DNA from: Ricinus communis
Lineage: Eukaryota; Streptophyta; Magnoliopsida; Malpighiales; Euphorbiaceae
DNA length: 64,000 nt
Direction: 5' to 3'
Assembly (NCBI RefSeq): GCF_019578655.1
Contig: NC_063265.1
Span: forward strand, 15,424,285 to 15,488,284
The position numbers and the translations under genes were made by a program. Under the pieces are notes generated by a model. That model was not told where the DNA came from and ran no database searches. It saw only the letters and a list, made by a program, of their open reading frames with translations. Positions 10,151 to 24,488 of the stretch are shown piece after piece (the first letter of the stretch is position 1; each line of letters begins with the position of its first letter).

Positions 10151-11890
10151 GAACTAGAGGCGCCAACCATAATCTTCAATCTTCTTTTTCTTTTTTCTTC
10201 AATTTTAGCTCTTTTGGTCAGTCTGTTGTTTGTTAAAACTCCCAGATTTTGGCAAGTAGAGAAATAAACCCGTTTTTCCATCACGCGCCAAATGGAGATT
10301 TTTAGTTATAGCAGCAGGCCTAATGTCGAAATCTGCCTCTAAACTTGTTGGCTATGTCCAAATCTCCCAAACAAATAACTTCTTGGCCTAGTTACCCAAA
10401 ATATTTGCCATTCTAAGTTAATTTACTTCAAATTAAAGAGTTCTATTATGTTTATACATGACAACTCTCAATTTTTATTTTTAACTATTTTCATATCTCA
10501 AATTCTGTTTCTAACCTCCATCACTTTTATATATGTAATTTATATTTTCATTAATTTATATCGTAAAAGATTACATAAAAATTAATAAAAATATAAAAGA
10601 TATTATTTAAAGGCAAAAAATATCAAAAATAAAAACTGAGAGATATCATATATTATAAAAATAGTTAAGAGATGTTAGAGATTGAATAAGTAAAATGTAG
10701 AGATGAAATTATATATGAAGCTTATGGCCTAAAATCGAGTGAAACATATTAAAATTAATAAAATATTATTTTATTATTTTTTCTTCTAACTCTCTTATTT
10801 CTTTAACTTTTTTTTTTCCATTTTTCATCTCTCTTTCTCAATCTCTTTTTATCTTTTTTACTTTTCTAATTGATTTATGTTATCTTTTCCTATTCATATA
10901 ATTTTTATTTTATTCATTTTGAGTTGATTTCTTTATCTATAACATCAAAATAATGATACTACAAATACTCACACTTTTAATTTATTAATCTCATTTTCCT
11001 ATGCCATCATTAATATAGTAGAAATAACTTGACTCATACATTAAAAACGATTATATCTTTATCATAATCACTGATAGTATGAGGGTTTGTTAATGCTATC
11101 GCCAATTTTTTTTATATTTAATCGGTAAGACTTACTATTTGAAATTTAACATATCAGTTGTTTTCATTCTTTGTTTCTGTTTTAGCTAGAAAAAATCATT
11201 TTGGGAGTTATTGACTTTATTTTAAATACTTTTGGTGATATTATGTTAATTTATTATTTCTATAGTAAAATGAATAATTGAGTTTAAAAATTAAGATTAT
11301 TGTGTTTTAAAATTTATTAGAGTAAATATTAATGTTTAATCCGATTATTTGAGTTCGATACTGTTGGCTCTTTTAAATAATTAAAATTATTTGATGTTGT
11401 TCTTTGAAATTTGAATTTTATATTTCAATATGGATTTGATGTTGTTTGTTGTTTTAATATTAATTTTATTTATATTTTGATACTTTTGTGTTGGTGATAA
11501 AAAAACTCATTTATTATTATTGCTTCTAAGGGATGAGATATGTTGATTGTTATATTTTGTACATATTTTTTTCTTTATTTAAATAATTACATGGTCTAAT
11601 TTGGATGGTTTCCATTTCAGATGATAAAAAGTGTAAATAATCCCATAATTGAAGGGTCTTCTTGTGAACTAAATTGAAACGAGTGGAGAACACCCAGCCG
11701 CAGAAGCGCGTAAGCATAATAAACAAAGAAACAAGTGGCGTATACCTATAGCATCATATCATGATGAGAGTAAAACTAAACTAAACTAAAATGACTCGTG
11801 AGGATCTGTTGACATCTTCGAAGCTTTCTCATTCTTCGATCATGCGGTCATAGTAATTATAGTAATAGAAGTATTCTTATAGCTCCAACA
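10151..11890. promoter_or_regulatory. divergent intergenic region between the EMB175-like and UPL7 genes
   Basis: 1.74 kb shared by two genes transcribed away from each other, so it must hold both promoters. The 200 bases next to each ATG are less AT-rich and probably include the 5' UTRs (UPL7 leader around 11690-11890, with ACTAAACTAAACTAAA at about 11774). The middle (about 10430-11640) is AT-rich. I see no unmistakable TATA box assignable to either gene and no further gene. Confidence 0.5.
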
Positions 11891-14800
11891 ATGGACGAAC
11901 CTCGCAGGCATCAGGTCTGTCACTAATCAATGAAATTCTGTGCTGTGATTTCCTAGTTAATTTTGAGTTGAATGTTGTTGAGTTTGATGTGAGAATGGTG
12001 AAATTAGGTATCGTTAAGAGGAGCAAGTGCAAGAGAGATATCAAGAGATGCGCTTCTTGAAAAGGTGTACCATGAAAGAGAGCTCCGTAGTTATGCTAGA
12101 CGAGCTACTGCTTCTGCTATCTTTATCCAGGTACCTTTTTATTTTCTTTTTTAGTTATTATTAAATGCGATGATTAATTGTCTAAAATTAATTTATACCA
12201 TACTAGGAACGATGATTAGTTTGCTTTTGTGGTTTGTAAATTCGTTGCTATAATTTGCAAATAAAAAGTAACTCGCTTTTCAATGATCAATTTAATAAAT
12301 AGAAGAATTTTAAAATCTTTTTGATTTATTTTTAAAATTAAGATAGAAGCTGAGCAGAGCTTGTGTGTGTGTGTTTTCTTTTTCCTAACTGAACTGCTAA
12401 TTTTTAGTGTAAGAATGTGAATATGACCTTTATTTTGTGCGTATTTACAGAGAGTCTGGAGGCGGTATATTGTGACAAAAAAGGTAGCTTTCCAGCTTCA
12501 AGAAGAATGGGAAAGCATGTTGAATCATCATGATGGTTCAATAACTGCTAGCTGGATTTCCAACAGCCTTTTGAGGCCTTTTCTTTTCTTTGTTGCATGT
12601 TCATCAACTCGGCATCAGAAGATTTGCACCAGAGATATATACTGTATGCAGACTTGCTTTAAGATTCTGCTGGAAAGTATTAATTGCACTGGTATGTCAA
12701 TTTGTAAGAATGTATAATTTGATTTGATTTGGTTTGAATTTGAAATTATTGGAATTTGATTTGATTTCTGTTTTCTAAATTATTTAGTTGCTTTTTTGAA
12801 TAGATGCTCTCTCTTATTCAACCTGGTTTTTTTTTGCTTCTCAATTACTGTAAGAATGTTTAATTTTTAATGAGTCAAATAAAATAAGTATTCGTGTAAT
12901 TTTATGCAGTTAGCAATGGGGTTACCTATAATTTCATCCTTTTGATTTGGCTTAATCAGAGATAAACTGTTTGTAGATGTAGCTATTTTCCAAAATTGCA
13001 GCAATCTGCCAAAAAATAATTTGACTAACTTGTGCATCAAAACGTTAAGTAATACTAGCAGTATATCACCATTTAACAAGGAAAGTTTTTTTCTTGCCAT
13101 GGCAACAGATTAACACGAGGACTTCTTCTTCTTCTTCTTCTTCTTCTTCATTTTGGTATTTATATATGTATATCCTATTCCATATAAAGATCTGAATGCC
13201 TGCTGTGTAGCCAGCCATAAATTCCTGGATTGAAATTTTTGGGCTAGCAGGGGAGGGGAGATGAGCATAAAAACAATGATTTAGTGCCACACTAATTGCT
13301 CAATATTCTTGAGGGCCTAGGGGATATATCAGATAATGATGACAATTTTATTCCTTGATAGCTTTAAACTACCCAATTTTATGGTATCATTTCAGTCAGC
13401 CATCAACCTCTCTCTCTCTCTCTTTCTCTCTCCTTTTCTGCTTTAAACCTGCTCACTTCATAAACAGCTGATTTCCTCTCTCTTATTCTTAAGGGTAGAT
13501 TCAAGAAAGAACTTTTGCTCCCTATCAGTGGGTTCACTTGAAGAGAGAAGAATGTGGACATTTCAATCAAAGAAGTTGATTTGTCTCTGCTCATTCATCC
13601 TTTCTGAGTGTGATAAATCTCATGCAGTGGGACATGACATTGTTGTTCTTACCTCGGTTGCGATGCATTTTCTTGTTGTTCTAACTGATCTGAATGGTTG
13701 GAAAGGCACTACCAACAGTAATCTTGAAGATACAAATGTGGCAGTAAACCATTTGATTAGGTTTATGGGAAGCTGTAAAAGTGGTCTCTATATATCTATT
13801 AGAACATTCATTAACAAATTGGATATTCATGTTAGTTCTCAAACAAAAAATATGGTCCAGACAGATGATAAATTCTTGATTACTGCAACTGCTGTAACCT
13901 TAGCTCTACGACCATTTCATGCTTCAAGCTTAAAAGTAACTGGCTCTGACCTGCTGGACATGGACTCAGCTGTCGTGCAGTACTTTTTGTTTATACTTAC
14001 AATTCCCAGGCTTATACAACGTCTTCCAGCTGTTCTTCTATCTGCTCTAAAGCACAAGTCTATTCTCTCACCATGCCTCCAGACTCTACTGGTAAGAATT
14101 GTTAAATTTGAAAGATAGCTTATTACTATCTTTTTTAGTGCATAAGTTTTCAGTAATTGTTTCTTTGAACAATTCTTCTCTCTAGCTGTGCATACTATAT
14201 TTGAACATGCTTCCCGCAATAGGTCTTCACAAGCTGCATCAATGATGATGTGAGCTTGTGGACATGTTTGATCTACTCCAAAATTGGTTTTAGCAAAATT
14301 GAATTTCATAGGTAATGCATCCATTAAGGATTATAACAACCTTGTTTAGTTCTGAAAGAGCCCAATTCAGTGATGACTTTTTTTTCTGCTATTGAGGTAT
14401 AGTTTAGAAAACACTCTTGAACTTTCATATTTAGCACTTTGGACCTAACAACTCTATTGTATTTTCTTTTCTCTCTGGCATGAGTATATGGGGAAATGAT
14501 TTTGCTTCATATATATTTACATATCAATTTAAGCTCCCAGGAATTGATGTTTACTGGTTTTGTTTTCTATGATTTATGTTAATTGTTTTACAAATTCCCC
14601 TTTAAGTCCTGTGGTTCTTGTTAATTCAACTTCACAGACCACTATATCATTCAAACATGTGGGGACTGATCTAACTTTGGCAGGTGATGACAGATTTTGA
14701 GGGATAATATTTTAACAGAGATGATGCAGATGGATCATCCAAAAATGCAACGTTCTTCCAAAGTAATTCCATCAGTAGGTTGGGCTCTTGCAAACATTAT

Positions 14801-17800
14801 TGGCCTAGCCGCAGGAAGTGAGAATGATTTCATGGATCCTGGCAGGCTCAATCAAAGTCTAGAATATGCATTCTATGTTCGTGTTGTGACTATTCTTGCT
14901 GAGAGCTTATTGTCATGGCTTCATGGTAGCAGATGGACTGAAAAGGATAACCAATGTCCTGAGGTTAATGCTGATTCTAGTGCAGAACCTGGTGGTCATG
15001 TTTTAGATGAGAATGAGACTGCATGTGCCTTGAAGATGAATTTTGTGGATCTGCTGAGGCCTGCTTCTCAGCAGTGGCATCTTAAAAAACTTTTAGCAAT
15101 CACAAAGACCGATGCTTATAATCAGACAGATGAGACTTCTACTGCACAAAACTCTAAATACTTGAGGAAGTTGGAACTGCTGGATATTGCACATTTCTAC
15201 TCTTACATGCTGAGAATGTATTCAATCTTGAACTCTTCACTTGGGCCATTGCCTATTCTTAATATGCTATCATTTACTCCTGGATATCTTGCCACTCTGT
15301 GGGAGGCATTGGAAAAGTTACTTTTTCCTCAGAAGGGGCACATTACTGCTGATGATGGTTTTGCCGCAAGTAAAATTTCGGGGAACAAGAAAGATGGGGA
15401 CAGTGAGAAAAAACAAAGGCATCTCAATAAGGATGGAGGTAATAAATGGGCGAATGTTCTCCATAAAATTACTGGCAAGTCCCAAGCTGGTGTTGATTTT
15501 ACAGGTTCAGTTGACGGAGAACCCAGCGAACAGGTAGAGGAAGACTTGCAAGATGTTTGGGATGTAGAACTTTTGAGGTCTGGTCCACAGAAAATTTCAA
15601 AAGATATCTTATGTCTACTGCATCTATTCTGTGCCACGTACTCCCACCTGCTTTTAGTTCTCGATGACATTGAGTTTTATGAAAAACAGGTAAACTCTTT
15701 TTGCTTCTTCTTCTTTAACTTTTCTTGACCATCCATGGAACTATATCTAGTAGTCTCAAATTTTTATTTGAGCATTTTGTGGCATGAGTTAGGTCCCATT
15801 CACATCGGAGCAGCAACGGAGAATTGCTTCAGTGCTCAATACATTCGTATACAATGGCTTGGCCCATAGTGCAGATCAGCAGTGTAGATCTCTTATGGAA
15901 TCTGCAATCAGATGCTTGCATATGATGTATGAAAGGGATTGCAGGCGCCAATTTTGCCCCCCTGCTTTGTGGCTTTCACCCGCTAGAAAGAGCCGACCGC
16001 CAATTGCAGTTGCTGCCAGAACTCATGAAAGCGTGTTATCCAATCTGAAACCAGATGATGCTTTGACTGTTCCAAGTATAGGCTCTGTAATAACTACCAT
16101 TCCACATGTATATCCATTTGAAGAAAGGTAAGCATGCGACACCTAATAGCTGCAAAGCCTCAATCTTGTTCTCATAAACTATTTGCATTAAACTTATTCT
16201 TGAGCTGCAAAAGGAGATTATTGTTGAGCATTTGAACCTAACCATTTTCGTATATATGCATATTTCTGTTTCTATATTAATATGGGTTTATCTTCATTAT
16301 AACCTACATTCCACCACCACCACCACCACCACCACCAAAAGAAAGAAAGTCTTTGAGATTCTGGATTAAGGAACCAAATAGATGGAAAGCTTACTTCAAA
16401 CTTCAGTCTTAACTTATTAGTTGCATGCTAATTTTGCTTTGTCCTTGCTGGTATCTTATATCTCCCTCTTTCTCTTGGGTCAATTATGTCTCTTTGATGG
16501 TTTATTGCTCTTCTCTTACTATGTACTATTACTTTTGATGAAATTCTTTTCCCTGGATCATTTTGTTTGATGGACTTTGGAAATCTACTACTACTTTGAC
16601 GATGCTTAGTTTCGGTTTGCAAACTGATGGGTGTCTTTTACATCTTATTATTTTTGCAGAGTTCAGATGTTTAGAGAGTTCGTCAACATGGACAAAGTAT
16701 CTAGAAAAATGGCTGGTGAAGTCACTGGTCCTGGTTCACGAGCAGTTGAGATTGTAGTTCGGAGGGGTCATATTGTTGAAGATGGCTTTCGGCAACTAAA
16801 TACTCTTGGATCAAGATTGAAGTCATCGATTCATGTTTCATTTGTTAGTGAATGTGGCGTTCCAGAGGCTGGTTTAGACTATGGTGGATTATCAAAGGAG
16901 TTTCTAACTGATATATCAAAAGCATCCTTTTCCCCTGAGTACGCTTTATTGAAATGTCTCTATGGTTTTTTCTTTCCTGCTTATTTGCTCTCCCAGAAAA
17001 TACTGTTTTGATATGCTATTATTATTTTATTGTTTAAGGTACGGTCTATTCTCCCAAACATCGACCTCAGAAAGACTTCTAATTCCTAATCCGAGTGCAA
17101 AATATCTAGAGAATGGAATCCAGATGATTGAATTTTTAGGCAGAGTTGTTGGAAAAGCTCTTTATGAAGGAATATTGCTGGATTATTCTTTTTCACATGT
17201 TTTTGTACAAAAGTTGTTAGGCCGATATAGCTTTGTTGATGAACTATCAACACTTGATCCAGAATTGTACAGGAATCTCATGTACGTGAAGGTAAATTTT
17301 CTTGATGAGTTGTGGTCACTGCCTATTCATTTAGTTATTAAGCTATACTTGTCCTGCTCTCACATCTGTTGAGCCCTTGCTAAATGCTAAAGCAATATCT
17401 ATCAACTTATGCATTTATGGGTTTATGTTAGTTGGTTCTGATCAATAGTTGCTTCTATCGATACTCTTAGATAACTTGCAGCGTTCCAAAGAAGCTACTC
17501 CAAGATGTTCTTGGTGAATAACAAAACCTTTATGTTTTATTGAGTGTATTTATGGGCTGCCAGGGTAGGAAGTAAAAAGTTAAAGCTAGCAGAAAAATGA
17601 TAGGTGACAATTATTGTAACAAGAAAACTTGATATAAGATCCATATGTTCAGAATAGCATAGAAGTATCTAAAATAGTCTAATTTGAGTTCCTGTCTCTG
17701 ATGACAAATGGCAGCATTGATGAGAGGAAATGCATTTCAATTATACTGAAGAAGTTGAGAGAAAAGGAAGCCATACATAACATGATTGCAGACTGAATTG

Positions 17801-20800
17801 TTTGATAAAAGTAGTCAGTTGTTTGCTTAAAAGATTTAGAAGAAGAAGGCATTTAAAAAATGTGACAGGAATAAAGAAAACAATCTGATCTAGCTTTCTC
17901 TATTCATGGCTCTTTGAGATTTTTGGAATAGGACAAAGTTTTGGTTCACTTTGGTGGTGCAACTGGAGAGAACAAGCCGGAGAGAGAAAATACTACTGCT
18001 TACCTAAAGTTAAGAAAGAAGAATTGGTGAATGTGGATTAGATAATAAGTTTGGGAGAGAATTAAAGAGAGGAAAAAGACAACAGAAGAAGAAATAAGAT
18101 GGTGAAAGTGATAGAGGGAGGGGAAGTACGCGGAACAGAGGTCTTGTTATATCCTGGTTATGCTTACAGGAACTGAATCAATGTGGTATCATCTTGAGAA
18201 TGACATCGCCCCAATGTCAATATCAGCTACTGGTGGCACAGGAATTAATATTCTCATAGAATTTGTGAAGGGCCTAGCTGGTTGCATCTCTTTCGTGGAA
18301 ATAAGGAACTATTAATTGCTTAACTGAGCAATTTTTGTGAATGGAAGTCTTATCATTTCTTTGTTTCTTTGCATTTTCTGCTGTACTATAAATGCCTTTC
18401 TCAAGTGTATTTGCAAAATTAGATATACAAGTTCACAGATCTTTTTTATGTATCCATGGGTGTTGTTTCTACAGCATTATGATGGTGATCTCAAGGATCT
18501 CTTCCTGGACTTCACAATTACAGAGGAATCATTTGGGAAACGGCATGTTATTGAGCTTAAACCTGGTGGCAAGAATGTTTCTGTGACAAATGAGAACAAA
18601 ATGCAGTATATTCATGCTATGGCAGATTATAAACTAAACCGACAGGCATATAGTTGTTTCCATTTTGCAAATTCTATGATAGTATCACCTTCTGTAGTAG
18701 ATTTACCTTATGCTGATCATTCAATTTGCAGATATTGGCCTTCTCAAATGCATTTTATAGGGGACTAACAGATATCATATCCCCATCTTGGTTAAAGTTA
18801 TTTAATGCAAGTGAATTCAATCAGGTAACTCTTTCTAACTTGCATTTAGCCAGCTATTTTCTGTCAATGGCATATCACTCTCAGGTAGGGTATTCTATTT
18901 GTTGATTTGAGCTCACATGCCTAGGTCATCCTTTGTTTTGCAATGTGTTTGGTAGTTTAAAACGATGATGTGAAGTTCAGAAGTTAACTTGGTTAAGTCT
19001 TATATCATGTACCAAGCTCATGGACAGTATTGGAATGCAGCTTTGTACGGATTGAATTCAATGAAACAGTACAAGTTCATAGAATAGAATGGAATTAAAA
19101 AAGAAGAGAGAAATTGGAGAGGTAGAAGGAAGAAGAAGAGTTGAAAGAGAGAGAGAATAGTAGAAAGAAATAGATATTTGTAATGATAATTGATTGATTG
19201 TTTCATACATTCCAGCACCATTAATAACAAATGATTGGAAGCATCTTATCCAAATCATTTTAGACAGTGGCAAACAAAATAACAACTAATTTGCTAACTA
19301 ACTCACTAAAAGACAACGACAGCTAATAAGGCAAATTAACAATAGACAAATAACAACTTTCCTTGCTGAATTCTCTTCTATTCTTTGGCCATTTCTGTTA
19401 TTCCCATTGAACCTTCCTGCTGTGACACTATAAACCATGCTTGAGATGTAGGATTGCAGCCTGAGCTTGCTTGGATCATGACATCTTAAAACTCATAAAG
19501 GACTGGGAGGGATAAGTCTACATGCTTCTCTATGTTGGTCTTCTATTATTTCTACGAAGTATTCCAAGGAGTTAACAAGAATAAGCTTGATATGTTAATA
19601 TGCATCTACTGAGTCAATGGCTTTATATGCACTAAAAATAAACTATACTAGATCTCTTATATATGGTTCATGGTGGCTTGAAATGGTGATGTGAAGTTTA
19701 GAAGTTACCTTGGTTAAGTCTTAAACTCATTTAAATTGGGAGGGATAAATCTTTATGTTTCTCTATGTTGGTCTTCTATTATTTCTATCCAGAAAAGTAT
19801 GATTACGAGTTTACAAGAATAAGCTTGATTCTGTTAGAAATATGCATCTATCGAGTCAATGGTTCAATCTGGACTAAAAACAAAAAATGTTAGATCTTAT
19901 TATCTTAATTTATTCCTGGTTGTATGATTTATATGTTTTTAGTGGTTACTGCATGAAATTGCAAGAAATTCAATAAAGATATAACCTAAAACTGCAAAAA
20001 GTTCTGTTACCTCTTTTAGCCAAGGATCTTGTCACTGGAAAATTTACCAAGAAATCTGATTCTAAGGGCTGCCTCTTCCTTTTACTATGACTCTTTCCTT
20101 AATCTATGGTGAATTATTTTCAAACTCGTTAAAGGGAGTTTGATACCTTGGACCTCGTTAGAGAGAGCTCCAATCTCAATAATTGTGGTTAAAATTTGGC
20201 TTAGCCTTTTATTCAATTTAAAAGTCCTTTAAATAGGACTAGTCTTCTTATCAACTTAGGAACCTATAATTTAGATGCATGTAAGGGAACTCCCAAATAA
20301 GAGATAAATAACGAAAATAACAAGACAAAGCTTCTAATTCTAACTACTTGATACATCTTTGATAAGAACAACCCACAAAGGAGTTCATAACAAATTCAAA
20401 CCCTAAACGTATTACTTCCCAGCTATAGTCACTACCATGCCCCCTTTTAGAAAACCTCATCTTGAAATCGGATGCCCTTGCACGACTAGTAGCAGTCACT
20501 GCCTTCCTATCATCTTTTTGAAATTCAACATCCAGTACTTCAAACTTTCTACTCCTACCTCGAACGAGCAAGAGATCTTAAGTAAGGAATCTTTGAAGAA
20601 GTCAAGCAGGAATAAATGACCTACCCCTAGCTCTCAATAGCCTCTATACTAAACTTTTAGTCTAGATTCTTTCTTTGAACCTTTAACACTTCCTCAAAGT
20701 TGTCTTTAAACAATAAGTCCATACTACCAATATTGGACAATAAAGATTGTCAAAATTTACACTTCTAATCATTGAAGCTCATCTCCAATATTAAGTTACA

Positions 20801-23800
20801 GCTACAATGAAGTTGTTAAAGCCCTGCTGTGGATGTGTTTGCAAAAGTGCTTTTCAAAATTTTTGTTAAGTTTTGAAAATTGTTTTTCAAAAGAAGAAAA
20901 CGAATAAATGCTTTTCTAAAAGCAAGTTTGATAAAAAAAGAAAAATCTAAATTAAGAGAAATTTTGAACCTGCTTTTTTAACACCTAAATGTGATTCCAA
21001 ATAGTCCCTAAGCCCACCCAAGCTTTTAAGAAAAAGAATGACCCAACAGTAATGTACTCAGTAGCCCACTGCTAATGGCAGACTCGCAATTGATTGTCTC
21101 GTAAATATCTTCCGCTAACTTATTATGTTTTTGTCGAATGCACTATAAACATGGTTCCTGTTAACGACTACATTTATTTATCGTATCTTAATAAATTGGG
21201 ATTTCTGGTTTGAGAGGTCCTCTATGGTGGGACCCACACGTGATACACCAGATCTATTGTTTGATAGCTTTGTAGTACGACTGACATGCGTGGACTGATA
21301 GTTTCACTGTAGCATCAGTTAAGTACTGGAAAGTACTTAGGTGATTAACAGTATAAATTGCCACAACACAACCTCTATTTTCTTTTATGTTGACTGTATG
21401 AGTTGTTTAGGTATCATTGCAAAAGAGTAAAACATTGAAGGTAAATATAGGGACTTATTCAAACCAATCCTGGTTCCAAAATAAACCAAACCTGAATTAA
21501 ATTATGCTATGTGCATGTTAATCTTCATAGTCTCACAGATTGAACACCATCTACAGCTAATAAGCAGAATATTTTCTTGTTATGAACAAAAAAAGTGTAT
21601 ATGAAAGAAAGAAACAAATTTAACTATGTTTAGGCTTGCAAGAGTCCGACCATGTAAACCATGAGAAAATTACTATAACATGAGTTGTGTGGAGACACTA
21701 TAAAAGTTACAAGTTTGCTGAAAATTTTATGCTATAAGAGACCGTTGTGTAGTTCAAAAGTATATAAAGAAAAAAATTTTATCAATAGGGGAGTTTGGAT
21801 GGTGGATTAGAGATTACTGTAAATTAAATTCTTGAAGTTTTAGACATGGCCTTCAATCTTCATTCTTCATGTAAATGTCATACTTTCTACATAGTTACAG
21901 TTGTGCATCCAACATGGTTGCTACTTTATTTTATCTTCCAGAGCTTTATCTGTCATTTTTCATGGGTTCATTTGTTGGTTGAATGCTAATCCAGGTTTCT
22001 TTACTCAGCTACTTTCAGGTGGTGACTTTGACATTGATGTTGATGATCTAAGAGATAACACACGTTACACAGGTGGCTACTCTGAGGGGAGTCGAACGAT
22101 CAAACTTTTCTGGGAGGTATTTATTGTCCCCCATAATGGAGGTTAAGAGTTTGTTTTTATATTTTTTCTTAGATTTTTTAATTTATATTTTCATTGCATT
22201 TTGAACTTATTTTTGGATAAAGATTCAGAGGGCTTTAATCTTTATTGTCTTCTTTGATTTGCTAGACAAATATTTAAACATTTAGAGAGACAAAGTGTTT
22301 CTGAAAAGATAAAGGCTAGAGTTTATTTTGCCTAAGAAGAAAACCTCAGCAATTTATTTGGTCCAAATCTTAAACAAACCATGTAATGATCTGTATCAGT
22401 AGTAGTTCTTCTATCTAATTGCACATGGAACTTCTTTTCTATGATTCTTTTGGAATTTTTCCTTTAAATTGTTTTTGTTTTGAAATAAAATACATTTTCT
22501 AATTTTTCATCCTCATGTTTGCGCTCTCACTCTATAATAGTTAACAGAATCTTCATCCAGACTCCCTCATCTGCTTCCCTGCTGGAGGGGCTGCCTCCAA
22601 CTATCCCCTCCAAAACGACTCCCTGTTCAGCAAGCATATTCTACATCTATCAGAAAAGATAGCATTTAGTTAAGACAGCCATGGCCATATTAGGCACTGT
22701 TTTCATTATTTCATTTAGAACTGATGATATTATGCAGTCTAATTCCAGAGTTGCTCATCTTTTGATATCTGCTGAAGTGCATTGGTTTAATGTATTTTCT
22801 TGAATTTCTCTGAAATTTTTCAGGTAATTAAAGGATTTGAACCAAATGAATGGTGTATGCTGCTTAAATTTGTCACCAGTTGTTCTCGAGCTCCATTACT
22901 TGGGTTCAAACACTTGCAACCCTCTTTTACCATCCATAAGGTATGTTCTTGATCTCGCTTATCAAGGCCTCAAGACAGTGTTAGATTAATGAACTTTTAG
23001 GATGTGGCTTTAGAATCAGAAATGTAATTGCATAATGTGAGAAATGTAGTCAATTGCCTTATATGTTTGATTGGGCATGTAATTGGAATTTTATTCAAAT
23101 TCTGACTATTTGTTTAATTTCTAATCTTAGCATCTAGTTTCTATTTCAATTTTGGTATATTTTCATACAGTAACGAGGCTTTGATTGAGTGCTTTTTTTG
23201 ACTTCGTAAAGTACAATATGCTATTCGGATGGCTTAGCATGATATTTTGTTTTGTCCTGTCACTTGGGGTGCATCTTAAGATACACAGTATTGGGTGAGA
23301 AAATGATGAATTAAATAGTTACATGTGTTATGTATAGATGTTAAAGATCTTTTTGCCTTTCCCTTGTGATTATGAAAAGTAAAACTTATTTTGCTACTGT
23401 TTTACACAAGCATACAGCAAGAATGGACCAATTTAAAAGTTGCTGAAAGTATACGTAAACATAAATTGAATGGGCTGCATTCTTTCTAGTTTTGAACAAG
23501 ATGTATGCTCAGCATGGGTGGGTTTCCTGCTGCATGAAATTTCACAGTTACATGATGTGGCAAGTGAAAAGTTAAGAAGAAAACAATATTCATGTCCACA
23601 CTTTATTAATTTGATATTTTTCCTTCTTCCAAAGATGTCTTGCAGACTTTGTTCTCTTACAGAAGTATATCTTGCTCTGGGGTTTGCTTAGAAAATTGTA
23701 ATTGATTACTCTTCTAGGGAAATGGTTCTGTAACAACTTCATGCCCGCAGAAATTTGCAGGTTTCTCTTTACCTTATTGAATTGACCTGCTCTCTTTGAG

Positions 23801-24488
23801 AACAATGCTCACAACCTCCTTATAACTCTCCCATAATTAAATTGAGTAGATAAAAAACAACTACAGAGAAAGAGAAGAAATCCCAATATTTCTCACAAGA
23901 GGAAATGAAAGTCGGGAATTTAATTTTTTGCAGGTTGCATGTGATGCCTCTCTATGGGCAACGATTGGAGGACAGGATGTGGAGCGGCTTCCATCAGCTT
24001 CTACATGCTACAATACTCTCAAGGTACTTGTAATACAAGGCTCATGATCAAATTGCTTTTATGTATTCCAGTCAAAAAATGGGATATATATATGTATATA
24101 TATATATATATATATCAAGGTGTCTGTCGAGGGATAAGTTTTTTGGACAGAGGAGGGGCATGTAATTTTTATGAATTGACAAAGTCAACCTTAACTTATT
24201 TTCTATACTCGATTAATTTAGGAGAAGCATTATAAAAACTTGATTCAAATATTTTAAATAATATCTAATCTAAATTTTCTAAATTCTCATATTTAAATAT
24301 TGTTTAAGTAACATTACACACACACATACACTTATACGTGTGCGCACTTCATCTGATGTATTTTATTTCTTTCATCCAATTTCCGTCATTCTTGATGGCT
24401 ACAGCTTCCAACATATAAACGTGCAACCACTTTGAGAGCAAAACTTCTTTACGCAATCAGTTCCAACACTGGATTTGAACTTTCTTAG
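11891..24488 (+). CDS. UPL7: HECT-type E3 ubiquitin ligase UPL7 (14 exons, 1168 aa)
   Basis: Exons: 11891-11914, 12008-12130, 12451-12691, 13499-14091, 14694-15689, 15793-16127, 16660-16938, 17039-17291, 18475-18645, 18732-18824, 22009-22116, 22824-22940, 23934-24023, 24405-24488. All phases agree. The protein transfers ubiquitin from an E2 through a HECT cysteine to substrates. It opens with [15 protein letters not shown] and a basic helix, then an IQ calmodulin-binding motif ([14 protein letters not shown], about residues 47-60), a long helical middle, and a HECT domain from about residue 820 ([45 protein letters not shown]). The catalytic Cys is residue 1136 (codon 24006-24008). Arabidopsis UPL7 is about 1140 aa, so length fits. 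Intron 9 (18646-18731) starts with GC, and intron 10 is 3.2 kb with internal duplications. Intron 3 has a CTT microsatellite (13122-13149) and intron 6 a CCA run (16311-16336). Confidence 0.93.
18825..22008 (+). other. UPL7 intron 10, 3.2 kb, with internally duplicated segments
   Basis: This is much longer than the other introns. A segment with GATGTGAAGTTCAGAAGTTA followed by TTGGTTAAGTCTTA occurs at about 18966 and again at about 19686. A second segment with CTATGTTGGTCTTCTATTAT followed by an AATAAGCTTGAT motif occurs at about 19530-19595 and 19763-19830. The order suggests a partly duplicated block of roughly 200-250 bp plus older insertions. Open frames here (for example 20344-20571 minus) have no recognised relatives. 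Confidence 0.6.

Noticed and set aside
13066..13290. Minus-strand frame with an acidic run in UPL7 intron 3
   Set aside because: The acidic run is just the CTT microsatellite read backwards, and the frame lies wholly inside an intron.
13917..14324. 135-codon minus-strand frame across UPL7 exon 4 and intron 4
   Set aside because: It crosses a coding exon and intron of UPL7 on the other strand and matches no family; the UPL7 phases fully explain the region.
18646..18768. Extension of UPL7 exon 9 to the stop at 18768
   Set aside because: Read-through removes the conserved GLTDLIS part of the HECT domain. The GC-AG intron restores it in phase.
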